DNA from: Nocardioides sp. YIM 152315
GTDB lineage: Bacteria > Actinomycetota > Actinomycetes > Propionibacteriales > Nocardioidaceae
NCBI RefSeq assembly: GCF_029210375.1
Contig: NZ_JARGER010000038.1
Location: 62,001 to 126,000 of the forward strand
DNA length: 64,000 bases
Direction: 5' to 3'
Shown here one piece after another: positions 29,880 through 38,872 of this stretch. Below the pieces are notes generated by a model. The model was given only the letters and a program-made list of their open reading frames with translations. It was not told where the DNA came from and searched no databases. The position numbers and the translations under genes were made by a program. Position 1 is the stretch's first letter. Every line of letters starts with the position of its first letter.

Positions 29880-30752
29880 ATGGCAAGCGTGGTGCCGATG
29901 GTCCGGGACCGACTCGGCCAGGAGCTCTTCCTCCGGGTCGCCGGGCCCGACGGCGGCAGGCACGCCGCACGCATCCACGGGCGTCCCGGTCCGCGGTGGT
30001 TCGAGGCCGGCAGCCCGATCACCCGGGTGCACGGCGACGCGTCGATGTTCGTCGGCGGGCTGCGGGCGCTGCTCCTGCAGACCCTGCACCCGGCGGCGAT
30101 GCGTGGCGTCGCCGAGCACTCCGACTACCGCCGCGACGCGTGGGGCCGGCTCGCGCGCACCAGCAGGTTCATCGCGGTGACGACCTTCGGCACCGCCGAC
30201 GACGCGGAGCAGGCGGTCGCGGCCGTGCGCCGCATCCACGAGCGGATCACCGGCACGATGCCCGACGGCACGCCGTACGCCGCGTCCGACCCGCACCTGC
30301 TCGGCTGGGTGCACGTCGCCGAGATCGACAGCTTCCTGCGGGCACACACCGTCTACGGCCGCGCGCCGCTGACCGCCGCCGAGCGCGACGAGTACGTCGC
30401 GCAGACGGCCGAGGTCGCCGCGCGCCTCGGCGTCCTCGACCCGCCGACCAGCGAGGCCGAGCTGGCCGCGGCGCTCGCGGCGTACCGTCCCGAGCTGCGT
30501 GGCACCCCCGAGGCCCGCGCGACGGTCGGCTACCTGCTGCTGCGGCCGCCGCTGCCGATCGTGGCGCGGCCGCCGTACGGCGCGATCGCGGCCGCCGCCG
30601 TGGGGCTGATGCCACGCTGGACGCGGCGGCCGCTGCGGCTGCCGTGGCTCCCGGTCTCCGAGCGCACCGTCGTGCGCGCGCTCGGCACCGCCGCCACCGG
30701 CACGATCCGGTGGGCGATGATGCCGCGCCAGCGCGCCGCGCCCCTACGATGA
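29880..30752 (+). CDS. MpaB-type oxygenase (DUF2236 / latex-clearing-like fold)
   Basis: A 290-aa protein matching the oxygenase MpaB family. PITRVHGDASMFVGGLRALLLQTLHPAAMRGVAEHSDY and GRLARTSRFIAVTTFGT are the conserved blocks; His in LHP and HSDY are candidate heme or active-site residues. Known relatives cleave unsaturated chains (mycophenolic acid pathway, rubber oxygenase Lcp). The natural substrate here is unknown. The next gene begins in an ATGA overlap with its stop. Confidence 0.87.
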   Translation: MASVVPMVRDRLGQELFLRVAGPDGGRHAARIHGRPGPRWFEAGSPITRVHGDASMFVGGLRALLLQTLHPAAMRGVAEHSDYRRDAWGRLARTSRFIAVTTFGTADDAEQAVAAVRRIHERITGTMPDGTPYAASDPHLLGWVHVAEIDSFLRAHTVYGRAPLTAAERDEYVAQTAEVAARLGVLDPPTSEAELAAALAAYRPELRGTPEARATVGYLLLRPPLPIVARPPYGAIAAAAVGLMPRWTRRPLRLPWLPVSERTVVRALGTAATGTIRWAMMPRQRAAPLR

Positions 30753-32008
30753 CCGCCATGCCTCCTCGCGTCCGATCCCGAGTCGTCGCTCTCGCGGTGG
30801 TCGCGCTGCTCGCGTCGGCGATCGCGCTGGTCGCACCGGGCGCCACGGCCGCCCGCTCGGACACTAGGCCGGTGGCCGGGTTCATCACCTTCCCGGGCCA
30901 CGGCACGGGGAAGGCGCCGAGGGTGCGTGTCCTGTGGTTCACCAGGGACTGGCAGTACCTCGGCCAGAAGAGCGCGAACGGCGGCTCCTACGCGCTCAAC
31001 CTGGTGCCGGGCACCTACTGGCTCCAGTTCGTCGACCGGCGCCCGTCGTGGCGCACCGACAAGTACGCCCCCACCGACGTGAAGGTCACGGTGCGCGCCG
31101 GCCGGCCGACCGTGCGAGACGTGAGGATGCAGCGCGGCGCGTTCGTCACCGGCCGGGTCACGACCGGGGCCGGCGTGGCGAGGAAGGCGCGGGTCGCGGT
31201 CGCGCGGACGCTCCCCGACGGTCAGGAGCAGTCGTTCGACACGACCGCCAACGGCCGGGGCGCGTTCGCGATCGGCGGCCTGCCTCAGGGCAAGTGGTCG
31301 GTGTTCGCCTGGGACCGGCGCGAGAGATGGGTCGGTCCCAGCGTCTGGGCCGGGAGGGTCCGCACGGGTACGGGCACGGACGTCCGGGTGCGGCTCCGCC
31401 GGCACTCCGGATCGCTGCGGGTGCTCCTCTACACGCGCGACGGGTCGGCCCTCCGGGGCAGGACCACCGTCACGGTCACCAGCGCGAGGACCGGCCAGTG
31501 GTGGACCGGCACGGTCCGGGGAGGCACGGCCGTCTTCCCGGGGGTCCACCCCGGGAGGTACCGGCTGAAGTTCGACGGCGTCGGGACCTGGCTGGGCTCC
31601 GAGGGCCGGATCCGGAAGGCGAAGGTCCGGTCCGACCGCGCGACGATCGGCACCTACCGGGTGAGCAGGCGCGGCGGCTGGATCACCGGCCAGGCAGTCG
31701 ACGCCGGCGCGCCCGCGTATCCCCTCGGGAACGCCCAGGTGCGGCTCTACGACGTCTACGGCACCAAGGTCGACGAGACGACGACGTCGGACTCGGGCGG
31801 GTTCACCCTCGACGGGCAGCTCACCACCCAGCGCCGCATGACCGTCGTGATCGACCCCGATCCCGATCGCGGCGGCTACGTGCAAACGGTCTCCTACTGT
31901 CACTTCGACTCCAGGTCGGTGTCGGACATCTCGGTGGCGCAGGGCAAGGAGACCTCGCTGGGCACGCTCGGCGTGGCCCGCACGCCCGGACAGTCGCCGC
32001 CCTGCTGA
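30749..32008 (+). CDS. Secreted protein with carboxypeptidase-regulatory-like repeats
   Basis: A 419-aa exported protein: signal peptide SRVVALAVVALLASAIALVAPGATA, then about four beta-sandwich repeats of the carboxypeptidase-regulatory/prealbumin type (GSYALNLVPGTYWLQF, GAFAIGGLPQGKWSVFAW, GTAVFPGVHPGRYRLKF, GGFTLDGQL). They are unusually rich in Arg, Thr and Val. No catalytic motif is seen; adhesion or envelope binding is a guess. Start taken at ATG 30749 (ATGA overlap); ATG 30758 is equally possible. Confidence 0.75.
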   Translation: MTAMPPRVRSRVVALAVVALLASAIALVAPGATAARSDTRPVAGFITFPGHGTGKAPRVRVLWFTRDWQYLGQKSANGGSYALNLVPGTYWLQFVDRRPSWRTDKYAPTDVKVTVRAGRPTVRDVRMQRGAFVTGRVTTGAGVARKARVAVARTLPDGQEQSFDTTANGRGAFAIGGLPQGKWSVFAWDRRERWVGPSVWAGRVRTGTGTDVRVRLRRHSGSLRVLLYTRDGSALRGRTTVTVTSARTGQWWTGTVRGGTAVFPGVHPGRYRLKFDGVGTWLGSEGRIRKAKVRSDRATIGTYRVSRRGGWITGQAVDAGAPAYPLGNAQVRLYDVYGTKVDETTTSDSGGFTLDGQLTTQRRMTVVIDPDPDRGGYVQTVSYCHFDSRSVSDISVAQGKETSLGTLGVARTPGQSPPC

Positions 32009-32012
32009 CGCC

Positions 32013-32609
32013 GTGGACCTCCTGACCGCCTGGCCGCTTCCCGGCGCTCCGGCGCTGGGCGCGCAGCTCGTCGCGTCGTACGCGCACCCCGAGCGGCGCT
32101 ACCACGACGGACGCCACCTCGCCGAGGTGCTCGAGCGGATCCACGAGCTGTCGACGCACGGCGTGGAGCTCGACCGGATGGCCGTCCTCCTGGCGGCGTG
32201 GTTCCACGACAGCGTCTACGACGGCCGGCCCGACGCCGAGAAGCGGTCCGCCGCCTGGGCGGCCGAGGCGCTCCCGACCCTGGTCGACCGGGGAGTCGTC
32301 GACGAGGTGGTGCGGCTGGTGCTGGTGACCGAGCACCATCGCCCGGCCGACGACGACCCCAACGGCTGCGCGCTCTCCGACGCCGACCTCGCGATCCTCG
32401 CGGCGCCGCCGGAGCGGTACGCCGAGTACGCCTCCGCCGTGCGCGAGGAGTACGCCGAGGTGCCGGACGCCGACTTCGCCGCCGGCCGGTCGGCGATCCT
32501 CCGCGACCTGCTCGCCAAGCCGCACCTCTTCCACACCACCCACGCCCGCGACGCGTGGGAGGACGCCGCCCGCGCCAACGTGGAGGCCGAGCTGCGGTCG
32601 CTGGGATAG
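32013..32609 (+). CDS. HD-superfamily predicted metal-dependent phosphohydrolase
   Basis: A 198-aa protein. RRYHDGRHLAEVLERI, AAWFHDSVYDG, VTEHHRPADDD and SDADLAILAAPPERYAEYA supply the His/Asp metal-binding set of the stand-alone HD family. The substrate is unknown; relatives act on nucleotides or phosphoesters. GTG start 4 nt after the previous gene, so it may be cotranscribed. The TAG stop is contributed by the palindromic element at 32603-32668. Confidence 0.85.
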   Translation: MDLLTAWPLPGAPALGAQLVASYAHPERRYHDGRHLAEVLERIHELSTHGVELDRMAVLLAAWFHDSVYDGRPDAEKRSAAWAAEALPTLVDRGVVDEVVRLVLVTEHHRPADDDPNGCALSDADLAILAAPPERYAEYASAVREEYAEVPDADFAAGRSAILRDLLAKPHLFHTTHARDAWEDAARANVEAELRSLG

Positions 32610-32668
32610 TCCCTGACGATTCGGGGTTTCCGCCGAGGCTCGACCCCGAGAACGTCAGGGACTATCCC
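32603..32668. repeat. 66-bp palindromic element (GGGATAGTCC family), copy A
   Basis: Perfect 16-bp terminal inverted repeats GGGATAGTCCCTGACG and CGTCAGGGACTATCCC, with TCGGGG/CCCCGA extending the stem and a short loop. The flanks are GCT on both sides, a possible 3-bp target duplication. It fills the gap between convergent genes and provides TAG to the HD gene and TGA to the DUF4031 gene. Relatives lie at 42921 and 52185. Confidence 0.93.
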
Positions 32669-32918
32669 GCTTGCGCCGACGCAGCCCCGCGGCGGTCAGG
32701 CGGGCGACGAGCTCGCGGGAGGTGACCGGGGCGGCGCCCGCGGCGACGACGTCGTCGTACCACTCGGCGGGCACGTCGTAGTGGTCGCGGTCGAAGCCGC
32801 GCGGCGGGATGCCGAGGGTGGCCGCGAAGGCGTGGAGCTCGTCGTAGGAGGCGTCGCTGGCCAGGTGCGACCACAGCCGGCCGTGCCCGGCCGCGTTGGG
32901 CGGGTCGATGAGGATCAT
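32655..32918 (-). CDS. DUF4031 family protein
   Basis: An 87-aa protein starting MILIDPPNAAGHGRLWSHL, with YDELHAFAATLGIPPRGFDRDHYDVP, the hallmark of the actinobacterial DUF4031 family. Function is unknown. The ATG lies one base after the CutC stop, so the two genes are probably co-translated. The last six codons (KRDSP and stop) are encoded by the palindromic element, which suggests the original C-terminus was altered by its arrival. Confidence 0.85.
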   Translation of the reverse strand: MILIDPPNAAGHGRLWSHLASDASYDELHAFAATLGIPPRGFDRDHYDVPAEWYDDVVAAGAAPVTSRELVARLTAAGLRRRKRDSP

Positions 32919-32919
32919 G

Positions 32920-33630
32920 TCACCCGGCGCTGCGGGAGGCGCGCTCGACGGCGTCGTCGAGGAGCAGTCGCCACGAGCGGACGTGGCCGGCGTCGACGTA
33001 CGCCTTCCACGACCTGCCGGGCCGGGCCTGGCTGTCGAGGTGGAACTGCCGGACGCCGGCCCGGACGAACCACGGCACCTGCTCGGCGAGCAGCCCGCCA
33101 CCGGGGATCAGCGTGCGGGCGACCAGGGGATCGGCGGAGGCGAGCGCGAGCAGCTCGTCGTACCCCGCCTCGAGCCCACGCGGCGACCCGGCCGAGCGGA
33201 CGCCGACGAGTCCGGTCAGGCCGGAGAGACGCCGCCAGGACCGGCGCAGGTCGAGCGTGTCGTCGACGGCGCGGCCGAAGGTCCAAGGCACGTCCGGGAG
33301 CTGGGCAGCGAGGTAGGCGCAGACCTCGGTGTCGACCTCGAGGTCGCCGTCGAGGAAGCCGAACGAGAAGCCGGCGGCGCCGGAGCCGAGATAGTCCTCG
33401 CCCAGCCCGACCAGGCGCGCGAGCTCACCGCCGGTCGTGCTCCACGTGTCGTTGAGACGGAGCACGACGTGGACGGGCTGGTCGGCCTCGCGGCAGACCC
33501 CCGAGACGAGCGCGGGCTCGGGAGAGCTCCCGTCGGGGGTCGAGAGGAGCAGGCGGTCGGCGCCACCGTCCTCCGCGCCGGGCACGTCGCGCGGGTCCTG
33601 GACGGCGACCTCGAGGAGCGTCGGTCCCAT
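32920..33630 (-). CDS. cutC: CutC family protein
   Basis: A 236-aa TIM-barrel protein of the CutC family. LLEVAVQDPRDVPGAEDGGADRLLL, the repeated PVHVVLRL strand and WTFGRAVDDTLD near residue 120 match the family. CutC was linked to copper homeostasis in E. coli, although that role is disputed and the enzyme reaction is unknown. The ATG at 33628-33630 gives the usual N-terminus; the longer frame was rejected. It is operon-linked to DUF4031. Confidence 0.85.
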   Translation of the reverse strand: MGPTLLEVAVQDPRDVPGAEDGGADRLLLSTPDGSSPEPALVSGVCREADQPVHVVLRLNDTWSTTGGELARLVGLGEDYLGSGAAGFSFGFLDGDLEVDTEVCAYLAAQLPDVPWTFGRAVDDTLDLRRSWRRLSGLTGLVGVRSAGSPRGLEAGYDELLALASADPLVARTLIPGGGLLAEQVPWFVRAGVRQFHLDSQARPGRSWKAYVDAGHVRSWRLLLDDAVERASRSAG

Positions 33631-33715
33631 GGCACCGATGGTAGGAGCGGCGACCGTGCGGACGCGGGAGCCGCGCTGGCCCGGTGGCGTTTCCGGCCGG
33701 GGGCATGATGGGGGG

Positions 33716-34066
33716 ATGGACAACGCCCTGCTGTTCGATGCGCGGGCCCGGGTCCTCTCCGACCTCGAGGCGCGCAACCACGCGACCCCGGCCGCCGTCT
33801 CGGCGCTCGAGGACGCGGTCGCCCAGCGGAAGTGGTGGGCGGAGCAGTGGCCCGAGGGGGCGCAGTACGTCGCGGGCCTGGTCGCGCAGGACGTGCAGGA
33901 CGCGCTCTTTGAGACCGTCGGTCGCTGGCCGGTGTGTCGCGACTGCGGCGACGGTGCACCGGTGCACGCGCTCTACATCCAGCCCGACCTGGGCGGGCCC
34001 GACCCGGTGTGGGTCTGCGAGGAGAGCGGCGACGTCGTCGCGCCGCTCGGCGACCTGGGGCGCTGA
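33716..34066 (+). CDS. Small hypothetical protein with CxxC motif
   Basis: A 116-aa protein that I do not recognise. The N-terminal 65 residues are helical (LFDARARVLSDLEAR, VSALEDAVAQRKWW). The C-terminal part has CRDCGDG followed by a third Cys in VWVCEESGD, like a small zinc-ribbon with one ligand unclear. Start ATG after GGGGG. It is divergent from cutC and convergent with the GntR gene (18 nt between stops). Confidence 0.7.
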   Translation: MDNALLFDARARVLSDLEARNHATPAAVSALEDAVAQRKWWAEQWPEGAQYVAGLVAQDVQDALFETVGRWPVCRDCGDGAPVHALYIQPDLGGPDPVWVCEESGDVVAPLGDLGR

Positions 34067-34084
34067 GATCCCGGGCGCGCGGCC

Positions 34085-34822
34085 TCAGCCCTCGGCGCCG
34101 ACCTGCAGCCAGATCGTGTAGCGGTCGGCGCGGTAGACGGTGCGCGACACCTCGACGACCTTCTCGCCCGCGAGCCCGCGCCGCGAGTGCCGCAGCACCG
34201 GGCCGCCCGCGGGCAGGTCGAGGTGCTGCGCCTCCTCCTCCGACGCCACGTCGGCGTTGATGGAGTCCTCGGCCCAGGTGGGGCGGAGCCCGCGCGAGTC
34301 GAGCGCGTCGTACAGGCTGGTCGGCATCCCGCTCTGCAGGAAGCCGGGGATCAGCACCTCGTTGAGGTAGGCGTCCTCCAGGCACATCGGCTGGCCGTCG
34401 GCGCGGCGCAGGCGGCGCCAGTGGATCACCGCGTCGCCCTCGGTCAGGTTGAGGGCCCGGGCGACGCCGGGGCCGGCCTGCTCGCGGCGGGCCAGCAGGG
34501 TCTGCGACTCCGCGAGGAGGCCACGGCGGGCCATCTCCTCGGTGAAGCTCGTCAACCGGCTCGGCGCACGCCGCGGGCGGGCCACGAAGGTGCCCCGCCC
34601 GGGGATGCGCTCGAGCAGCCCCTCGACCACGAGGGCGTCCATGGCCTGTCTGACCGTCATCCGGGCGACCCCGAAACGGTGCACCAGCTCACGCTCCGAG
34701 GGCGCTGGCGAACCGGGTGCCGCCCCCGTGACGAGCGTGCGTACGTACTCACGCACCTGGACGTGCTTGAGCGCGCGCCCCTCCGTCACCAGCATCTCGT
34801 TCACGACCTGCACTGTAGACAT
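34085..34822 (-). CDS. GntR-family regulator (HutC/UTRA subfamily)
   Basis: A 245-aa regulator. The winged helix-turn-helix spans about residues 25-90 (PSERELVHRFGVARMTVRQA, RIPGRGTFVARP), and a UTRA effector domain spans 95-243. The subfamily includes DasR/NagR-like sensors of sugar phosphates, but the ligand cannot be assigned. It lies 36 nt downstream of the ABC exporter genes on the same strand and could be their regulator or an independent unit. Start ATG at 34820-34822; a second ATG nine codons later is possible. Confidence 0.88.
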   Translation of the reverse strand: MSTVQVVNEMLVTEGRALKHVQVREYVRTLVTGAAPGSPAPSERELVHRFGVARMTVRQAMDALVVEGLLERIPGRGTFVARPRRAPSRLTSFTEEMARRGLLAESQTLLARREQAGPGVARALNLTEGDAVIHWRRLRRADGQPMCLEDAYLNEVLIPGFLQSGMPTSLYDALDSRGLRPTWAEDSINADVASEEEAQHLDLPAGGPVLRHSRRGLAGEKVVEVSRTVYRADRYTIWLQVGAEG

Positions 34823-34858
34823 TCAACTGCGTCCGCGTCCTCGGATCACGAGGAACGG

Positions 34859-37417
34859 CTACTCGGTCGCGATCGCGCGGAGCACGTCGAGGCGGGCCGC
34901 GCGGCGCGCGGGGAACACCGCGGCGAGCACGCCGATGACGACGGAGAGCAGGAGGAACACCGCCAGCTGGCCGTACGGGACGCTGATCACCTCGAGGCCC
35001 TGGTCGCGCACGGCGGACATGAGCGCGATGCCGAACCCGATGCCCAGCAGCACGCCGAGCAGGGCGCCCAGCACCGCGATCACCACGGACTCCAGCGTGA
35101 TCATCCGGCGCAGCTGGCTGCGGTTGAGCCCGATCGCGCGGAGCAGGCCGACCTCACGGGTCCGCTCGATCACCGACAGCGCCAGCGTGTTGACGATGCC
35201 GAGCACGGCGATGACGAGCGCGAGCCCGAGCAGGGCGAAGATCATCAGCACGAACTGGTCGATGGGCTCGCGCTGCTCCTGCGCGAACTCCGCCTGGTCC
35301 TTGACGGTGACGATCGGCAGGTCGGCGACCACCTCGTCGAGCCGCTGCTGGATCCCCGCCGAGTCGTCGGTGAAGAGGATCAGGACGTTGTCGGTCGCGG
35401 GGAAGCCGCCCTCGCCGAAGTCGTCGAGCGACATCAGCACCGGTGCGACGACGACCGGGTTGTCGTCGAAGGTGCCGGCCACGACGTAGGTCCGCTTGCC
35501 GGCCGGCATCTGGAGCTCGAGGTCGGCGCCGACCCCGAGGTCGTGGTCGTCGGCCCAGGACTGCTGCAGCAGCACGGACCCGGCCGTCATCGGGTCGCCG
35601 TCGGTGAGGTCGAGCTCGAGGCGGTCGACGTCGCCGGGGTCGACGGCCGCCACCATCTGCCGGTCGCCGTCGCGCTCGGCGGTGGCGAACCGCTCGCGCA
35701 CGATGCGGTCGACCCCGTCGACCCGCTGCATCCGGTCGCCGATCGCCGGCGTGAAGCCGGTGCCGATCACGTTGCTGACGACGAAGTCTCCGACGAAGTT
35801 GTCCTCGACCGACCTGTCGACGCTGGCCTTCGCCGAGTCGCCGACGATCGCCATGGTGCACGCGAGGGCCAGCCCGATCATGAGCGCGGACGCGGTGGCG
35901 GCGGTGCGCCGCGGGTTGCGCAGCGAGTTCTGGCCGGCGAGGTTGCCGACGGTGCCGAAGATCCGCGCGAACGCCGCCCTCGCGAGCGCCAGGAACGGCC
36001 GCGAGATCACCGGGCTCGCGGCGGCGACGCCGAGCAGGATCGCCAGGATGCCGCCGCCGGTCTGCCAGCCGCCGTGGGGCAGGTCGCCGAAGAGCCCCAG
36101 CCACAGCACGCCCAGGCCGACGACGACGAGCGCGGCGCCGACCCACATCCGGCGGTGCAGCGTGGACTCGGGCAGCGCCACGTCGTCGCGCAGCGCCTGC
36201 ACCGGCGCGATCCGCCCCGTGCGGCGCGCCGGCAGCCAGGCCGCGGCCATCGTGACGACCACGCCGACGGCGTACGACGCGACGAACGTGCGCGGCGCGA
36301 AGATCAACGGCTGGCCGGAGAGGTCGAGCCCGAAGTTCGCGAACAGCGCGCGGATGCCCATCGCGAGCAGCACGCCGAGTCCGAGGCCGACGGTCGCGCC
36401 GACGACACCGAGCACGAACGCCTCGAGCTGCACCGACCACGTCACCTGACGCTTGGAGGCGCCCAGGGCGCGCAGCAGCGCGAGCTCGCGGCTGCGCTGG
36501 GCGACCAGGATCGAGAACGTGTTGACGATCAGGAACGCGCCGACGACCAGCGAGATGCCGGCGAAGATCAGCAGGAAGGTGGTCAGGAACGAGATCGCCT
36601 GCAGCAGGTCGGAGGCCGACTCGTCGGCGGCGTCGTCGCCGGTGACCGCCTCGAGGCCGTCGGGCAGCACCTCCGCGACGCGATCGCGCAGCTGCTCCTG
36701 CGAGACGCCGTCCTCGGCCGTGACCCACACGTCGGTGTAGGCGTCCTCGCCGTCGACGAAGAGGTCCTGCGCCGTCGGGGTGTCGAAGGCGGCGTACGTC
36801 GCGCCGTTGAGCGAGCCGCCACCCGGGAACCCGGCGATGCCGACGAGGGTGGGCGTGAGCCGGAGCGAGGCGAGGTCCGTGCCCGGCTCGCCCTCGATCG
36901 CCGTCGAGGGGATGATCGCGACCGGGTCGCCCACCCGGTAGCCGGCGCGTTCGGCGGTGCGCTCGTCGAGGACGACCTCCTCGCGACCCTGCGGCGCGTG
37001 ACCCTCGACGATCGACAGCCCCTGCAGCCCGTGCCCGGCCGGGGCGTCGGACCAGTTGCCGCCGATCGCCGGCGGGCCGAACCCGCTCACGACCTTGCCC
37101 CGGTCGCTGACGACGAAGACGCCGAAGGCGTTGACGTTGCCGTCGACCCGGGCGGCGCCGTCGACGGCGCGGAGCCGCTCGAGCCGGCTCGCCGGGATCG
37201 TCACGGTCGAGGGCGCGCCGTCGGCCGTCGTGCCGCCCTCGGGCCGGACCACGACGTCGCCGACCGTCGACGCGAACAGGGCGGTGAAGCTCCGGTTCAG
37301 CGTGTCGCTGAAGATCAGGGTGCCCGCCACGAACGCGACGCCGAGCACGATAGCGAACGTGCTCATCAGCAGGCGCAGCTTGCGCCCGAGGAGGCTCTTG
37401 AGCGCCGCCCTGATCAT
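34859..37417 (-). CDS. ABC transporter permease with two FtsX domains
   Basis: An 852-aa membrane protein of the MacB/FtsX class. It has an N-terminal anchor (LRLLMSTFAIVLGVAFVAG), a periplasmic core domain, FtsX helices near 260-400, a second membrane anchor and core, and a final FtsX block (EREVGLLRAIGLNRSQLRRMI-like, split in the middle and at the C-end). This duplicated 4+4 helix layout is typical of actinobacterial exporters that move lipids, peptides or drugs by mechanotransmission. The ATG overlaps the ATPase stop (ATGA). Confidence 0.9.
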   Translation of the reverse strand: MIRAALKSLLGRKLRLLMSTFAIVLGVAFVAGTLIFSDTLNRSFTALFASTVGDVVVRPEGGTTADGAPSTVTIPASRLERLRAVDGAARVDGNVNAFGVFVVSDRGKVVSGFGPPAIGGNWSDAPAGHGLQGLSIVEGHAPQGREEVVLDERTAERAGYRVGDPVAIIPSTAIEGEPGTDLASLRLTPTLVGIAGFPGGGSLNGATYAAFDTPTAQDLFVDGEDAYTDVWVTAEDGVSQEQLRDRVAEVLPDGLEAVTGDDAADESASDLLQAISFLTTFLLIFAGISLVVGAFLIVNTFSILVAQRSRELALLRALGASKRQVTWSVQLEAFVLGVVGATVGLGLGVLLAMGIRALFANFGLDLSGQPLIFAPRTFVASYAVGVVVTMAAAWLPARRTGRIAPVQALRDDVALPESTLHRRMWVGAALVVVGLGVLWLGLFGDLPHGGWQTGGGILAILLGVAAASPVISRPFLALARAAFARIFGTVGNLAGQNSLRNPRRTAATASALMIGLALACTMAIVGDSAKASVDRSVEDNFVGDFVVSNVIGTGFTPAIGDRMQRVDGVDRIVRERFATAERDGDRQMVAAVDPGDVDRLELDLTDGDPMTAGSVLLQQSWADDHDLGVGADLELQMPAGKRTYVVAGTFDDNPVVVAPVLMSLDDFGEGGFPATDNVLILFTDDSAGIQQRLDEVVADLPIVTVKDQAEFAQEQREPIDQFVLMIFALLGLALVIAVLGIVNTLALSVIERTREVGLLRAIGLNRSQLRRMITLESVVIAVLGALLGVLLGIGFGIALMSAVRDQGLEVISVPYGQLAVFLLLSVVIGVLAAVFPARRAARLDVLRAIATE

Positions 37418-38187
37418 GTCGTCGGGATCTGCTCGGGCGCCTGCTCGGCCATCCGGTTCATCACGTCGAGCACCTGCTCGCGCGTCGGGTCGCGCAGCTC
37501 GTCGACGACGCGGCCGTCGGCGAGGAAGACGACGCGGTCGGTGTACGCCGCGGCGACGGGGTCGTGCGTGACCATGACGATCGTCTGGTCGTAGTCGTCG
37601 ACGCTGCGGCGCAGCAGCTCCAGGACCTCCGCGCCGGAGCGGGAGTCGAGGTTGCCGGTGGGCTCGTCGGCGAAGACGATGCGCGGCCGGCTGGCGAGCG
37701 CGCGGGCGACCGCGACCCGTTGCTGCTGGCCGCCCGAGAGCTCGTTGGGCTTGTGGCCGAGCCGGTCGCCCAGCCCGACGGTGGCGATCACGTCGTCGTA
37801 CCACTCCGCGTCGGGCCGCCGCCCCGCGATCGCCATCGGGAGCTTGATGTTCTCCTCCGCCGTCAGCGTCGGCACCAGGTTGTAGGACTGGAAGACGAAG
37901 CCGATCTCGTCGCGGCGCAGCCGGGTCAGCGCCTTGTCCTTGAGGCGGGTGATGTCCTGCTCGCCGATCAGCACCTCGCCCGAGTCGGCCCGGTCGAGGG
38001 CGGCGCAGCAGTGCATGAGCGTCGACTTCCCCGAGCCGCTCGGGCCCATCACGGCGGTGAACTCGCCGGCCCCGATGTCGAGGGAGACGTCGTCGAGTGC
38101 GCGCACCAGCGCCTGCCCGGCACCGTAGGTCTTGGTGAGGTTGCGGACCCGCGCGGCGGGCGGCGAGGAGGGAGGAGCGCCGATCAT
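37414..38187 (-). CDS. ABC transporter ATP-binding protein (MacB/LolD type)
   Basis: A 257-aa nucleotide-binding subunit. Walker [10 protein letters not shown] at residues 48-56, signature [16 protein letters not shown] near 150, Walker [17 protein letters not shown] near 172, and H-loop VTHD near 208. The DEPTGNLD motif is typical of the MacB/LolD exporter class and fits the FtsX-type permease. The ATG at 38185-38187, with GGGAGGG eight bases upstream, was preferred over an earlier GTG at 38211. Confidence 0.93.
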   Translation of the reverse strand: MIGAPPSSPPAARVRNLTKTYGAGQALVRALDDVSLDIGAGEFTAVMGPSGSGKSTLMHCCAALDRADSGEVLIGEQDITRLKDKALTRLRRDEIGFVFQSYNLVPTLTAEENIKLPMAIAGRRPDAEWYDDVIATVGLGDRLGHKPNELSGGQQQRVAVARALASRPRIVFADEPTGNLDSRSGAEVLELLRRSVDDYDQTIVMVTHDPVAAAYTDRVVFLADGRVVDELRDPTREQVLDVMNRMAEQAPEQIPTT

Positions 38188-38257
38188 GGTCCAACCCTCC
38201 CGCGCCGGCACCGCGGGCGCTACCGGATTGGCCCCGAGATCGCCCTGACGCCCGCGA

Positions 38258-38806
38258 TCAGGTGGGCCGGTGCAGCTCGGTCTGCCGGCGCATGATCTCC
38301 CGCATCGAGGTGCCGCGCGGCACGCCGTACACGGTGCCCGGGAAGTCGAGCGCCTCCTGCACCGCCCACAGCTCGTCGTGCCGGTCCGGCGAGAAGAGCT
38401 CCGCCGGGTCTCCGGCTGCGATCCAGCCGATCGGGACGACCGTGTCGGGCTCGAGGCGGGAGTTCACGTGGAGCACGCTGTTGATGCGCAGCTCGGACCC
38501 CCGGCCGGCCGACGAACCGGGGAACATCGAGACGCCGGTGGCGACGAAGACCTCGTCCTCGATCCGGGTGCCGTTGAGGTGGGTCCGAGGTCCGACGAGG
38601 ACGTGGTCGCCGATCTCGACGGGCTGGTCGGGCCGTCCGCGCAGCAGCGCATGCTCCATGACGACGACGTGGGAGCCGATCCGCACCGGCCCGAGGTCGC
38701 CGTTCAGCACCGCGCCGTGGAGCACCCTGGACTCGGGCCCGATCGTCACGTCGCCGGTGACGACTGCCGAGCTTGCGACGATCGCCGTGGTGTCGATGTG
38801 GGCCAT
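38258..38806 (-). CDS. Gamma-carbonic-anhydrase-like left-handed beta-helix protein
   Basis: A 182-aa hexapeptide-repeat protein: repeated [IV]xxxxx turns such as VVTGDVTIGPESRVLHGAVL and VEIGDHVLVGPRTHLNG. The first zinc-ligand-like His is present (VVMEHALL), but the usual G-H-x4-H pair reads GPRTHLN, so two of three canonical ligands are displaced. It may be an acyltransferase-like or structural homologue rather than an active carbonic anhydrase. C-terminal 50 residues are a helical tail (RHDELWAVQEALDFPG). It is a single gene divergent from alkB-like. Confidence 0.8.
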   Translation of the reverse strand: MAHIDTTAIVASSAVVTGDVTIGPESRVLHGAVLNGDLGPVRIGSHVVVMEHALLRGRPDQPVEIGDHVLVGPRTHLNGTRIEDEVFVATGVSMFPGSSAGRGSELRINSVLHVNSRLEPDTVVPIGWIAAGDPAELFSPDRHDELWAVQEALDFPGTVYGVPRGTSMREIMRRQTELHRPT

Positions 38807-38872
38807 CCGCCGATCGTAGGCGGCCGACCTCGGCGCTAGAACATCTGTTCGAACGCGACGTATGCTCGGCCC

